Origin: JABMMZ01 sp044357345
GTDB lineage: Bacteria > Bacteroidota > Bacteroidia > NS11-12g > UBA955
NCBI GenBank assembly: GCA_044357345.1
Contig: JBIKPR010000004.1
Location: 7,134 to 71,133 of the forward strand
Length of the DNA stretch: 64,000 nucleotides
Direction of reading: 5' to 3'
The position numbers were made by a program, and so were the translations under genes. This document shows, piece by piece, positions 26,660-35,681 of the stretch (position 1 is its first letter; each line of letters opens with the position of its first letter). The notes beneath the pieces were generated by a model. That model was not told the DNA's origin and made no database searches. It saw nothing but the letters and a program-made list of their open reading frames with translations.

Positions 26660-28000
26660 TTATGGTTTGAATTCAAATGTATTCATAAAGGCAGTGGTGA
26701 AGTTGCCATCTCTGAAGTCTTTATTAGCCATGATTTGTCTTTGCAAAGGAATAGATGTATGAACACCTTCAATCACAAATTCTTCTAAAGCTCTTTCCAT
26801 TTTTACGATACACTCCTCACGTGTTTGAGCGCTAACAATTAGTTTAGCAATCATACTGTCGTAGTTTGCAGGAATTACGTAATTCGCATAAGCATGTGTG
26901 TCAACACGAATACCGTGTCCACCAGGTATATGAAAATTAATAATTTTACCTGGACTCGGTCTGAAGTTATTGTATGGATCCTCAGCATTGATACGACACT
27001 CGATAGCGTGTTTCATTGGCTCATAATCTTTACCTGAGATTGGTTGGCCTGCTGCGATCAAAATTTGCTCTTTAACTAAGTCGTAATTGATTACTTCTTC
27101 AGTAACAGGATGCTCAACTTGAATACGTGTATTCATTTCCATGAAATAGAAATTACGGTGCTTGTCTACCAAAAATTCAACTGTACCAACTCCTTCGTAG
27201 TTGATGCATTGCGCAGCCTTCTTAGCCGCATCTCCCATCTTCTTGCGCAATTCAGGCGTCATAAATGGAGATGGCGATTCTTCTATAAGCTTTTGATGTC
27301 TTCTCTGAATGCTGCAATCCCTTTCACTTAAATGACACACCTTTCCATATTGGTCGCCAGCAATCTGAATCTCTATATGTCTTGGATCTTCAATGTATTT
27401 CTCCATGTAAATACCATCGTTTCCAAAAGCTGCGGCAGCTTCTGTTTTTGCAGAATCCCAAGCTTTTTCAAACTCTTCATCTTTCCAAATAATGCGCATT
27501 CCTCTACCTCCACCACCAGCTGTTGCTTTGATGATAACTGGGTAACCAATTGTTTGAGCCAATTTGATCCCCTCTTCAAATGTACTAAGCAAACCTTCAC
27601 TACCTGGAATGGTAGGAACACCTGCTTTAATCATGCTGTCTTTGGCATTGCTTTTATCGCCCATACCGTTGATTTGTTCAGGTGTTGCACCAATAAATTT
27701 GATGCCATGGTCTTTGCAGACTTGGCTAAATTTGGCGTTTTCACTTAAAAAACCATAACCTGGATGAATCGCATCTGCATTGGTGATTTCAGCTGCAGCT
27801 ATGATACTTGAAATTTTTAAATAAGATTGAGCACTCGGTGCAGGTCCTATACAAACTGCCTCATCAGCAAAACGAACATGCAAACTTTCTTTATCTGCTG
27901 TGCTATATACCGCAACAGTTTTAATGCCCATCTCTTTACAAGTACGGATGATACGCAATGCGATTTCACCCCTATTGGCGATTAATATTTTCTTAAACAT
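26660..28000 (-). CDS. accC: Biotin carboxylase subunit of acetyl-CoA carboxylase
   Basis: The 446-aa enzyme carboxylates the biotin on AccB using ATP and bicarbonate, the first half-reaction of malonyl-CoA synthesis. The start is ATG 28000-27998 (MFKKILIANRGEIALRI), since the family always begins with KILIANRGEIA. The extra upstream codons to 28060 are spurious. It shows the ATP-grasp glycine loop KATAGGGGRGMRI, EKYIEDPRHIEIQI, ERDCSIQRRHQKLIEESPSP, and the catalytic region FLVDKHRNFYFMEMNTRIQVEHPVTE. It follows accB and precedes a small exported protein in the same operon. Confidence 0.97.
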   Translation of the reverse strand: MFKKILIANRGEIALRIIRTCKEMGIKTVAVYSTADKESLHVRFADEAVCIGPAPSAQSYLKISSIIAAAEITNADAIHPGYGFLSENAKFSQVCKDHGIKFIGATPEQINGMGDKSNAKDSMIKAGVPTIPGSEGLLSTFEEGIKLAQTIGYPVIIKATAGGGGRGMRIIWKDEEFEKAWDSAKTEAAAAFGNDGIYMEKYIEDPRHIEIQIAGDQYGKVCHLSERDCSIQRRHQKLIEESPSPFMTPELRKKMGDAAKKAAQCINYEGVGTVEFLVDKHRNFYFMEMNTRIQVEHPVTEEVINYDLVKEQILIAAGQPISGKDYEPMKHAIECRINAEDPYNNFRPSPGKIINFHIPGGHGIRVDTHAYANYVIPANYDSMIAKLIVSAQTREECIVKMERALEEFVIEGVHTSIPLQRQIMANKDFRDGNFTTAFMNTFEFKP

Positions 28001-28087
28001 AGAATTGTATTTATTTGTAATTTGAACCAAATGGTGCTGCGTTTGCACGCAAAAAGCCATTGAATCAAACCAAACTGTTGTTAAAAA

Positions 28088-28567
28088 TTAGTTAGGTTCT
28101 ACTAAAAATAAAGGTTGGTCGTATTCTACAGGACTAGCATTATCTACCAATACCTTTACAATTTTACCACTTACTTCAGATTCAATTTCATTGAACAATT
28201 TCATTGCTTCAATGATGCAAACTGCTTGACCAACTTTCACCTCGTCGCCAACATTCACAAACGATGGTTTATCAGGTGAAGATGAACGGTAGAACGTTCC
28301 AATCATTGGCGATTTAATGGTAATTAAATTGCTGGCTGGGGCTTCTGCAGCTGGAGCAGCATTCACTTCTGCAACTGGTGCTGCGCTAGCTGGCAAAGCT
28401 GCTGGAGCAGGTGCTGCGGTAGCTTGAATGTACTGAGGTGCTTGAATTACATTGGTTGCTGGTTTGCGAATAACCAATTTAAAATCTTTTTTTTCAATTT
28501 CCACTTCTCCAACATTCTTTTGTGAAGAGACAAATCTAATTAGGTTTTCTATTTCTTTAATATCCAT
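28088..28567 (-). CDS. accB: Biotin carboxyl carrier protein of acetyl-CoA carboxylase
   Basis: The 159-aa protein carries the biotin of acetyl-CoA carboxylase. It has a short N-terminal domain and an Ala/Pro-rich flexible linker (about residues 45-78). The C-terminal biotinyl domain contains PMIGTFYRSSSPDKPSFV and the biotinylation motif EAMKL (Lys123). The order fabH-accB-accC and the 87-bp and 30-bp spacings suggest one operon. The carboxyltransferase subunits accA and accD are not in this window. Confidence 0.97.
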   Translation of the reverse strand: MDIKEIENLIRFVSSQKNVGEVEIEKKDFKLVIRKPATNVIQAPQYIQATAAPAPAALPASAAPVAEVNAAPAAEAPASNLITIKSPMIGTFYRSSSPDKPSFVNVGDEVKVGQAVCIIEAMKLFNEIESEVSGKIVKVLVDNASPVEYDQPLFLVEPN

Positions 28568-28597
28568 AATGAAGTTGTGTTGTATGCGAATTTATAA

Positions 28598-29608
28598 TTA
28601 TTTTTCGTTTGAAGGACTATCGTAAGCCCATTTAATGTAAATACTGCCCCAAGTAAATCCGCCGCCAAATGATGCTAAGATTAAATTATCTCCTTTTTTA
28701 AATAATTTCTCAAAATCCCAAAACAACAAAGGTATTGTGCCACTTGTAGTATTTCCATAGTGTTGAATGTTCATCAGTACCTTTTCTGAAGGTAGATTCA
28801 TTTTCTCAGCTGTATAATCGATAATGCGTTTGTTGGCTTGATGCGCTAGTAAGTAAGTAACATCATCGGCTGTCAAATCATTTCTTTCCATAATTTTGGT
28901 AGAAACATCGGCCATATTGGTGGTCGCAAATTTGAACACAGTTTTTCCTTCTTGGTAAACATAATGTTCGCGTGCATCAATGGTTTCGTGTGATGGTGGC
29001 TTCAAAGACCCCCCCGCTTTTTGGTGTAAAAATTCTCTTCCAGACCCGTCAGATTTTAAGATTGTATCTATAACACCATATCCCTCATCATTTGGTTCTA
29101 GCAAAACAGCGCCACCTCCATCTCCAAAAATGATGCAGGTATTTCTGTCGGTGTAATCAGTAATGGCACTCATTTTATCACATCCACATACAACAACTTT
29201 TTTGTATTTACCTGACTCTATGTATTTTGAACCAATATCCAATGAATATAAAAAACCACTGCAAGCAGCAGAAACGTCAAAACTCCAGGCATTTTTTGCC
29301 CCAACTTTATCACAAACTATATTAGCAGTTGATGGAAAAATCATATCCCCAGTTACGGTACCAACAATTAACAAGTCGATATCCAAAGCTGATATGCCTC
29401 TCTTTTGCAGCAGTTCGTTAACAGCATGCATAACCATATCTGAAGTTGCTAAACCTGGTACGTCTAAAATTCTGCGTTCTTTAATACCAGTTCTAGACAT
29501 TATCCATTCATCGTTGGTATCAACTAATTTCTCTAAATCAAAATTGGTTAACTTTTTATCAGGAACGTATCCTCCGATTGCGGTAATTGCTGCAGTAATT
29601 TTGCCCAT
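28598..29608 (-). CDS. fabH: 3-oxoacyl-[acyl-carrier-protein] synthase III
   Basis: The 336-aa enzyme starts fatty acid synthesis by condensing an acyl-CoA primer with malonyl-ACP. The active-site Cys116 is in DVSAACSGFLYSL, the His is in LLAHQANKRIIDY, and the Asn is in YGNTTSGTIPL. These form the Cys-His-Asn triad of KAS III. The cofactor/substrate segment TNDEWIMSRTGIKERR is also typical. It lies between plsX and accB, so initiation, precursor supply and phospholipid acyl transfer are encoded together. Confidence 0.96.
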   Translation of the reverse strand: MGKITAAITAIGGYVPDKKLTNFDLEKLVDTNDEWIMSRTGIKERRILDVPGLATSDMVMHAVNELLQKRGISALDIDLLIVGTVTGDMIFPSTANIVCDKVGAKNAWSFDVSAACSGFLYSLDIGSKYIESGKYKKVVVCGCDKMSAITDYTDRNTCIIFGDGGGAVLLEPNDEGYGVIDTILKSDGSGREFLHQKAGGSLKPPSHETIDAREHYVYQEGKTVFKFATTNMADVSTKIMERNDLTADDVTYLLAHQANKRIIDYTAEKMNLPSEKVLMNIQHYGNTTSGTIPLLFWDFEKLFKKGDNLILASFGGGFTWGSIYIKWAYDSPSNEK

Positions 29609-29665
29609 TAATGTGTAAAAGCTTGTTTTAAGCGGTGCAAATTATAAATAAGATTTGAAAAAATA

Positions 29666-30604
29666 TCAAAAAGATTGTTTTATTTTATCGATAAGCTTTG
29701 AATTCACCACATCTTTGGCCAATCTAAACATACTTGTGAAAGTTTCACTTTTTGAAATTCCATGACCGATTATTACCGGTTCATTGACACCAAGAATTGC
29801 TGTTCCGCCATATTGATTAAAATCAAAACGATCTAAATACGGATGTTGGATACCCAATTTGCAAAGGTTTGTATAAACACCCTCACAAACTTTTAAAATT
29901 ATATTGCCTGTTGATCCATCGCAAACAATTACATCTGCAACGTCGTTGAATATATCACGCCCCTCAATATTTCCAACGAAATTAATTCGGTCGTTTGATT
30001 CCATTAAAGGATAAGTTGCTTGATGCAAAATATTCCCTTTTTCTTTTTCTTCACCGATGCTCAACAAGGCTACTTTGGGGTTGTTAATTCCATATACCAT
30101 TTGGGCATATACTGATCCAAGAATTGCAAATTGATTCAAAACCTCAGGTTTACAATCGGCATTTGCCCCAACATCCAATAACAAACCAAAACCTCCGCTC
30201 ATTTTAGGAAGTAGAGATGCGATGGTAGGTCGTTGAACCCCCTCAATGGTCTTAACTGAAAATATTGAGCCAACCAACATAGCGCCAGTATTACCAGCGC
30301 CTATGAATGCTTCAATTTGTTGTTCTGCTAAATAGCGGTAGGCAACGTTAATACTTGAGTTTTTTTTGTGGGCAATAGCCTTAGTGGCGTGCTCACCCAT
30401 GTCAATCACCTCTTTTGCATGAACTATTTCCAAAGTACCCTCTGGCAAGCCAAGTTCTTGCATACAAGCTAATATTCGGTCTTTGTGACCGAACAAAACC
30501 GGAATAACATCAGGCATTTCCTGCCTTGCTGCTACCGCACCTTTTACCGCTTCAAGAGGTGCAAAATCACCTCCCATAGCATCTAAACCGATACGCATGG
30601 CCAT
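29666..30604 (-). CDS. plsX: Phosphate acyltransferase PlsX
   Basis: The 312-aa enzyme makes acyl-phosphate from acyl-ACP for phospholipid synthesis. The N-terminal block RIGLDAMGGDFAPLEAVKGA is diagnostic. GAGNTGAMLVGSIF, LLDVGANADCKPEVL and VCDGSTGNIILKVCEG follow in the expected order. The gene begins 6 nt after rpmF and ends 57 nt before fabH. The order rpmF-plsX-fabH is widely conserved in bacteria and links membrane lipid synthesis with ribosome production. Confidence 0.96.
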   Translation of the reverse strand: MAMRIGLDAMGGDFAPLEAVKGAVAARQEMPDVIPVLFGHKDRILACMQELGLPEGTLEIVHAKEVIDMGEHATKAIAHKKNSSINVAYRYLAEQQIEAFIGAGNTGAMLVGSIFSVKTIEGVQRPTIASLLPKMSGGFGLLLDVGANADCKPEVLNQFAILGSVYAQMVYGINNPKVALLSIGEEKEKGNILHQATYPLMESNDRINFVGNIEGRDIFNDVADVIVCDGSTGNIILKVCEGVYTNLCKLGIQHPYLDRFDFNQYGGTAILGVNEPVIIGHGISKSETFTSMFRLAKDVVNSKLIDKIKQSF

Positions 30605-30610
30605 GCTAGA

Positions 30611-30793
30611 TTAGTCGTTACGACCTTTCATCACTTTGACACCACGGTACATACCTGTTTCCAAGTTTACACGGTGATACAAAGAAATGTCGCCAGTTGT
30701 AGGATCAGCGATAAACTGTTTGTTGTCCAGGTTGTGGTGAGTCCTGCGTTTGTCCCTTCTGGTGCGCGATATTTTTCGTTTAGGATTTGGCAT
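30611..30793 (-). CDS. rpmF: 50S ribosomal protein L32
   Basis: The 60-aa basic protein begins MPNPKRKISRTRRDKRRTHH, the classic L32 N-terminus. NLDNKQFIADPTTGDISLYHRVN follows. It lacks the zinc-binding cysteines of some L32 proteins, having none at all, so it is the Zn-independent form. It sits between yceD and plsX, the standard order. Confidence 0.96.
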   Translation of the reverse strand: MPNPKRKISRTRRDKRRTHHNLDNKQFIADPTTGDISLYHRVNLETGMYRGVKVMKGRND

Positions 30794-30821
30794 TTTATTT
30801 TATATTATTTTTAAAAAATTG

Positions 30822-31337
30822 TTATTCGTCTTCATCTTCTTCATCAGTATCTCTCTCAGGTTGGTCATTTGGTATTGTATCCACATCTATGTAACTTGTG
30901 ATCTTGTCTGTAACCGCTGGGTCACAAACCAATCCAATATTAGCACATGTTTTCTTTATCGGCAAAGATAAATACACAAAGTCAAATACATGCTGGGCAA
31001 TATTCAACTTGTAGTCATGTGGCGATAAGTACAATAAATCATCTTCATTCTCTTTTGGATGCTCCGTTATTTTAACCAACACTGTGTGTTTGCTTTTAAT
31101 CGGTAATCCAATTCTTGTTAAACATCTGTCACAATCCAATTCAATTGTGCCTTTTAAATCAAATACCAATGTAAACATAGAATTTGACTTGATGAATAAC
31201 AAGCTGAGAACAATGTCCTGCCCTGTTAAAGAACTGTTGAACGCCTTGAAAAATGGCTCGGATATCTGGTACTCAAAATGGTGCTCGCCCTCTTTAAGTT
31301 TAATGAACTCTATATCAAATTCTCTTAGTACATCCAT
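30822..31337 (-). CDS. YceD/DUF177 family protein
   Basis: The 171-aa protein is the partner gene usually found upstream of rpmF. The DUF177 core is visible: GTIELDCDRCLTRIGLPI (with a CxxC pair), DDLLYLSPHDYKLNIAQHVFDFVYLSLPIK, and the end of the domain at KKTCANIGLVCDP. A very acidic tail follows (RDTDEEDEDE). From literature on the family it is linked to 23S rRNA or ribosome maturation, but the mechanism is not certain. It is the first gene of the rpmF-plsX-fabH-accBC operon and has a well-formed promoter. Confidence 0.88.
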   Translation of the reverse strand: MDVLREFDIEFIKLKEGEHHFEYQISEPFFKAFNSSLTGQDIVLSLLFIKSNSMFTLVFDLKGTIELDCDRCLTRIGLPIKSKHTVLVKITEHPKENEDDLLYLSPHDYKLNIAQHVFDFVYLSLPIKKTCANIGLVCDPAVTDKITSYIDVDTIPNDQPERDTDEEDEDE

Positions 31338-31366
31338 ATATCAGAACTCGTTTTTAAAACGGACTG

Positions 31367-31398
31367 CAAAGGTAGTGGATGCGGTATTATTTTCCAAA
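31367..31398 (-). promoter_or_regulatory. Promoter of the yceD-rpmF-plsX-fabH-accBC operon
   Basis: On the minus strand TTTG (31395-31398) is followed by 20 bp and then TACCTTTG (31367-31374). This matches the Bacteroidota consensus TTTG-N19-21-TAnnTTTG. It lies 29 bp upstream of the yceD start and is the best-formed promoter in the window. Confidence 0.75.
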
Positions 31399-31437
31399 AT
31401 TATTATAAACCTGATTATCAGCTACTTGCGTCAAATG

Positions 31438-34026
31438 TTAAAACTGTTGTCCAATAAAGAAATGGAACTGGCCTGGCTTGGTCGTTAGACCAGTATTTAA
31501 GGTTTTCCAATCAAATCCATAGGCATAATCCAATCCCAACAATCCAAACATTGGCAAGAACAATCTAATACCAACACCCGCACTTCTTTTTAAATCAAAT
31601 GGATTATATGTTCTGGTATTTACCCATGCATTACCTCCCTCCACAAACGCTTGTAAATAAATAGATGCACTTGGTGAATTGGTTACCGGGAATCTTAACT
31701 CACAGGTGAATTTATTGAATATTGCCGCCCCTGAATTGCTTGATCCGCCTACTGCATTTTCAGTTATCGTTCTGTCTGGATATCCACGCAGAGAAATAAT
31801 TTCTGTTCCTATTTGTCCAAAACTATTCAATCCACTTCCTCCAACCATGAAACGCTCAAATGGCGACAAGCCAATGTCTTTGTTGTAATAACCCAAATAT
31901 CCAAATCGCATCTTTGTGGCCAAAACAAATTTACCAAATACTTTGTGGTATTGCTCTGCATCAAACTTCCATTTGTGGTATTCTATCCATTTGTATTTTT
32001 CATTTAATGAAACTGTTGAATAGTCTTTGTTGCTAAACTTAGAAATTGGTGGCGTTGCGGCCAAACTGAAAGTAAATGTTGATCCCCCTGTTGGAAATAT
32101 TGGTTCATTAACAGAACTTCTGCTCAACACATATTTAAATTCGACGTTGTTGCTCCTGCCAGAATTCAATTGTAAACCAAATGCACCATTTGCGTTGTTC
32201 AATTCATATTGTTGTAAGCTAAAGGAATAAAATGCAGAGAAATAATCATCAGGCCATCTTAAACGTTTCCCCAATGACAATGAAAATCCCGTAATCTTAA
32301 TAAACCGTTTGTCTGGGTCAGTTCTCGGCCTCGCGTCAAACGATTGATTGGTTCTATACAAACTGGTGGTAAACGAATTTGGCTTCTTTCCACCAAACCA
32401 TGGCTCAGTAAATGAAAAATTGTATGATTGATAATACAATCCATTCGATTGCGCTCTAATGCTTAATTTTTGTCCATCTCCTGATGGAAGTGGATTCCAC
32501 ATAGAAGGATGGAATAATTTACGGGTTGAAAAATTATTCAGAGTTAATCCAAGTGTTCCAACCAAACCGCCATACCCATATGACTGACCTTGGATTGCAT
32601 TCCTATTGTTTCCACCCCAACCTCCTGACAATTCAATTTGGTCGTTGGCCTTTTCAGAAACTGTATACTCTATATCTACTGTGCCAGCTGCTGGATTTGG
32701 TATAGGATTTACCCCCATGGCCTGAGGATCAAAATAGCCCAATTGAGACAATTCTCGAATTGACCTTTGGATGTCACTTCTAGAAAACTTCTGACCAGGT
32801 CTTGTTCTCAATTCACGCAAAACCACATGGTCGCTGGTCTTCGTATTCCCTTTAACTATAATTTTATTGTAAACGGCTTGTGAACGCTCAATTATTCTAA
32901 TTTCTATGTCAATACTGTCGTTTTCTACTTTTACCTCTACAGGTGTTACGCCGAAAAACAAATAACCGTCATCCATATACAAACTAGAAATATCTGTTCC
33001 GTTTGGACTGAAATACAAACGTTCATCCAATACTGTTTGATCGTATATATCACCTTTCTTTATACCAAGAACTCTTCCTAAGTCAGTGCTGCTGTATTTA
33101 TTGTTTCCAGTAAATGTAACATTTCTGAAATAGTACTTTCTGCCTTCATTAACACCAATTTTAATCACCACCTTACTAGGACTGATGCGCACAACAGAGT
33201 CAAATGAAATGCTTGCATCTCTATAGCCTTTGCTATTGTATTTTGTAATGACGCTTTTCAATTCTTCTTTATAGGTTTCTTCAACAAATTTTGAAGAGGC
33301 AAACAAATTGATTTTTTTACGTTGGCGCTTGGTTTTCTTTAAACTGCGCCTTAAATCTTGGTCTGCCACATCGGTGTTGCCAACAAACTCAATGTCGTAT
33401 ACTTTTACCTTTTTGCCCTTGTCTATCGCAATACGTAAAATATCTTTATTTGGCGTGGTGTCCGCCTCTTGTTTGAAATCGATTGTCACACCATAGTACC
33501 CTTTTTTATAATAATGGCTTTTGATTTCACGTCTCAACTTGTTCAACATATCCTCGTTAATCACCATACCTGCTTTGACACTTAATTCTTCGCGCAAAGT
33601 TTTAGCCTCCGACTTTCCTATTCCACGTATACCAAAGCGCGCTAAACGTGGACGCTCTTGCACCTCGATCACCAAATAAATCTTCCCGTCAACTATTTTC
33701 TTTGCATACACACTGACAAATGAAAAATAGCCTTGTTTCCACAGATTTTCAATAGCCTGTGATATTTCGTTTCCTGGCACCTTTATGCGCTGGTTAAAAG
33801 ACAATCCAGTATTAAAAACGATGATGTTTTTATCAATGTACTTATTGCCTTTGGTTTCAATCGATACAATGGTATATTCTTTTGGCTTGTTATAATCCAA
33901 AGGAAGATAATTCCGTGTAGAGTCTTGAGCCCTCAGTGTTGCTACACCGAAAATAGCATGCAGGCAGAAAACAAGCGTTAATGCAAGGTTTTTCCTATGG
34001 TTTAATTTGATCACTTGTTTTTCCAA
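31438..34026 (-). CDS. bamA: Outer membrane protein assembly factor BamA
   Basis: The 862-aa protein inserts beta-barrel proteins into the outer membrane. It has a signal peptide (ending TLRAQ) and a run of POTRA domains (about residues 50-465; YTIVSIETKGNKYIDKNII, YDIEFVGNTDVADQDLRRSL, RNVTFTGNNKYSSTDLGRVL, KIIVKGNTKTSDHVVLREL). The C-terminal barrel of about 400 residues contains FMVGGSGLNSFGQIG and the conserved GRSNNVEF/VGIRLFLP-type strands, and ends QFHFFIGQQF, a barrel terminus with aromatic Phe. Its start overlaps uppS by 32 nt. The Skp/OmpH chaperone gene that often follows bamA in Bacteroidota is not present. Confidence 0.96.
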   Translation of the reverse strand: MEKQVIKLNHRKNLALTLVFCLHAIFGVATLRAQDSTRNYLPLDYNKPKEYTIVSIETKGNKYIDKNIIVFNTGLSFNQRIKVPGNEISQAIENLWKQGYFSFVSVYAKKIVDGKIYLVIEVQERPRLARFGIRGIGKSEAKTLREELSVKAGMVINEDMLNKLRREIKSHYYKKGYYGVTIDFKQEADTTPNKDILRIAIDKGKKVKVYDIEFVGNTDVADQDLRRSLKKTKRQRKKINLFASSKFVEETYKEELKSVITKYNSKGYRDASISFDSVVRISPSKVVIKIGVNEGRKYYFRNVTFTGNNKYSSTDLGRVLGIKKGDIYDQTVLDERLYFSPNGTDISSLYMDDGYLFFGVTPVEVKVENDSIDIEIRIIERSQAVYNKIIVKGNTKTSDHVVLRELRTRPGQKFSRSDIQRSIRELSQLGYFDPQAMGVNPIPNPAAGTVDIEYTVSEKANDQIELSGGWGGNNRNAIQGQSYGYGGLVGTLGLTLNNFSTRKLFHPSMWNPLPSGDGQKLSIRAQSNGLYYQSYNFSFTEPWFGGKKPNSFTTSLYRTNQSFDARPRTDPDKRFIKITGFSLSLGKRLRWPDDYFSAFYSFSLQQYELNNANGAFGLQLNSGRSNNVEFKYVLSRSSVNEPIFPTGGSTFTFSLAATPPISKFSNKDYSTVSLNEKYKWIEYHKWKFDAEQYHKVFGKFVLATKMRFGYLGYYNKDIGLSPFERFMVGGSGLNSFGQIGTEIISLRGYPDRTITENAVGGSSNSGAAIFNKFTCELRFPVTNSPSASIYLQAFVEGGNAWVNTRTYNPFDLKRSAGVGIRLFLPMFGLLGLDYAYGFDWKTLNTGLTTKPGQFHFFIGQQF

Positions 34027-34765
34027 ATCTTCTTTCGCGTTTTTGATAGTCTACAATCGCTTGGTAAAATGCTTCTTGGTCAAATTCAGGCCAATAAATA
34101 TCGGTGAAATAAAATTCACCATATGCCATTTCCCAAAGCATAAAATTACTGATGCGGAATTCCCCGCTGGTTCTTATTAACAAATCTGGCTCCGGTAAGG
34201 TTCCAGTATTTAAGCTTTCACTGATTACTTTTTCGTTGATGTCTTCAACCTTAATGCTGCCATTTTGAACGGATTCTGCAATTTGTTTGGTTGCTTGAAC
34301 GATATCCCAACGGGCACTATAGTTTAAGGCCAAAACCAAATCCATGCTGTCATTATTTGCGGTTAAAGCCATCGCTTCCTGCAACTCATTGTAAGCGTCC
34401 TTTGGCAAAGCCTCAATATTGCCAATGGTGCGCAAACGGATGTTGTTTTTTTGCAAGGTTGCAACCTCTTTTCGAATGGTTCTAACCAAAAGCGCCATTA
34501 TGGCTTTCACTTCCAGTTGAGGTCTATTCCAATTCTCGGTACTAAAGGTATACAAGGTCAAATACTTAACCCCCAAACGCGCCGCTGTTTCTGCCACTGT
34601 TCGAACCGATTTAACGCCATACTCGTGGCCTACAACCCTAGGCAGTGCTCTTTTTTTTGCCCATCTCCCATTACCATCCATGATAATGGCAATGTGTTTC
34701 GGTAATTTCTCTCGATCTATTAAAGGTAAAAGACTATCGGTCGGCATCTGCTGAGCTCTAAGCAT
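33995..34765 (-). CDS. uppS: Isoprenyl transferase (undecaprenyl diphosphate synthase)
   Basis: The 256-aa cis-prenyltransferase makes the lipid carrier for peptidoglycan and surface polysaccharides. The N-terminal IAIIMDGNGRWAKKR holds the catalytic Asp. GHEYGVKSVRTV, LTLYTFSTENWNRP and the C-terminal RTSGEFRISNFMLWEMAYGEFYFTD are all conserved. It overlaps bamA by 32 nt and lies 58 nt downstream of a DUF6089 gene, an arrangement common in Bacteroidota. Confidence 0.96.
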   Translation of the reverse strand: MLRAQQMPTDSLLPLIDREKLPKHIAIIMDGNGRWAKKRALPRVVGHEYGVKSVRTVAETAARLGVKYLTLYTFSTENWNRPQLEVKAIMALLVRTIRKEVATLQKNNIRLRTIGNIEALPKDAYNELQEAMALTANNDSMDLVLALNYSARWDIVQATKQIAESVQNGSIKVEDINEKVISESLNTGTLPEPDLLIRTSGEFRISNFMLWEMAYGEFYFTDIYWPEFDQEAFYQAIVDYQKRERRFGKTSDQIKP

Positions 34766-34823
34766 GCAAAAGTATGATTTATTTTCCGAAAATTATAACG
34801 AAGTTAATCGCAATTAGTTACAC

Positions 34824-35660
34824 TTACAAACCTGAACATGGGTCGCCTATTACATTCCTAAATGTAATGGTAATTCCCACCATGAAATACCAATCTTTTA
34901 AATTGGGGTCTCCCCTCATAAACCCACCTTTTATGGGCTTGTTGTTGTTTAAAGTTTCAGGGTGTGAGTAGTCGCCAGCCCCAGAGCCCTGTTTAGCAAC
35001 GATTGCATTGTAATCGACATATTGTCCTTTTGTGTCGTCAAGATAATCGGTGAATGTTTTTCGAAAACCCATTTCCAATCCGATGACTGTTCGGCGTTTT
35101 ACATTAAATTTATACCCCAAGCCGAATGTCAAGGATGGCTGTATTAATGCATATTGTCTTTTGTTGTTTACATTCTGTCCTTCCGTTCCGATATCTCTTA
35201 ATTCCAACTTATCGCCACTTGGCAATCGTTGTACTGGATTAAACATAAACATATTAAAACCGGCAAACACAAATGTGGTCGATTTTTCTTCATGCTGATT
35301 GGCATTGATTCCGAAAGGTTTGAAATTGAATTCTACATTGTAACCCAATTCATAAATATTACTTTCAAATGAAATATTTCTATATTTATTGGCCGAAAAA
35401 TTTTGATCACTGCCTGAAATACTGGCATAGGTAAACTGATATCTGCTGCTGAAATATTTTGAATGGTGGTATTTGTACATCAGTCCAATTGCTGGATGTG
35501 ACTCTGACCAAACTATCTCGGGAGCAATGTCTCCTGTATAATTACTGGCACCTAAAAAAAGGCCAAACTCTGTTACGCCATTCCTGAACCTTTGCGCATA
35601 AGCATCAAAGGACAACAGCATAGACAGCAGTGTCAAAAACCTAAAATTAAAATAAAGCAC
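34824..35660 (-). CDS. DUF6089-like outer-membrane protein (copy 2)
   Basis: The 278-aa protein has a signal peptide (ending DAYAQ). The DUF6089 features follow: FGLFLGASNYTGDIAPE, RYQFTYASISGSDQNFSANKYRN, YELGYNVEFNF, FVFAGFNMFMFNP and GLEMGFRKTFTDYLDD. It appears to be an 8-stranded type barrel and its role is unknown. It ends 58 nt before uppS. It is clearly homologous to the gene just upstream (35682-36572), sharing the FRKTFTDYLDD and DLRDIGTEGQ-type segments, so the two are tandem duplicates that have diverged. Confidence 0.85.
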   Translation of the reverse strand: MLYFNFRFLTLLSMLLSFDAYAQRFRNGVTEFGLFLGASNYTGDIAPEIVWSESHPAIGLMYKYHHSKYFSSRYQFTYASISGSDQNFSANKYRNISFESNIYELGYNVEFNFKPFGINANQHEEKSTTFVFAGFNMFMFNPVQRLPSGDKLELRDIGTEGQNVNNKRQYALIQPSLTFGLGYKFNVKRRTVIGLEMGFRKTFTDYLDDTKGQYVDYNAIVAKQGSGAGDYSHPETLNNNKPIKGGFMRGDPNLKDWYFMVGITITFRNVIGDPCSGL

Positions 35661-35681
35661 GTGTAGTTTTTTCCCGATAGG

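Noticed and set aside
27332..27748. 138-codon plus-strand frame opposite accC
   Set aside because: It is a shadow of the accC coding sequence. Its composition (many Cys, Phe, His) is that of an antisense frame and it has no recognisable domain.
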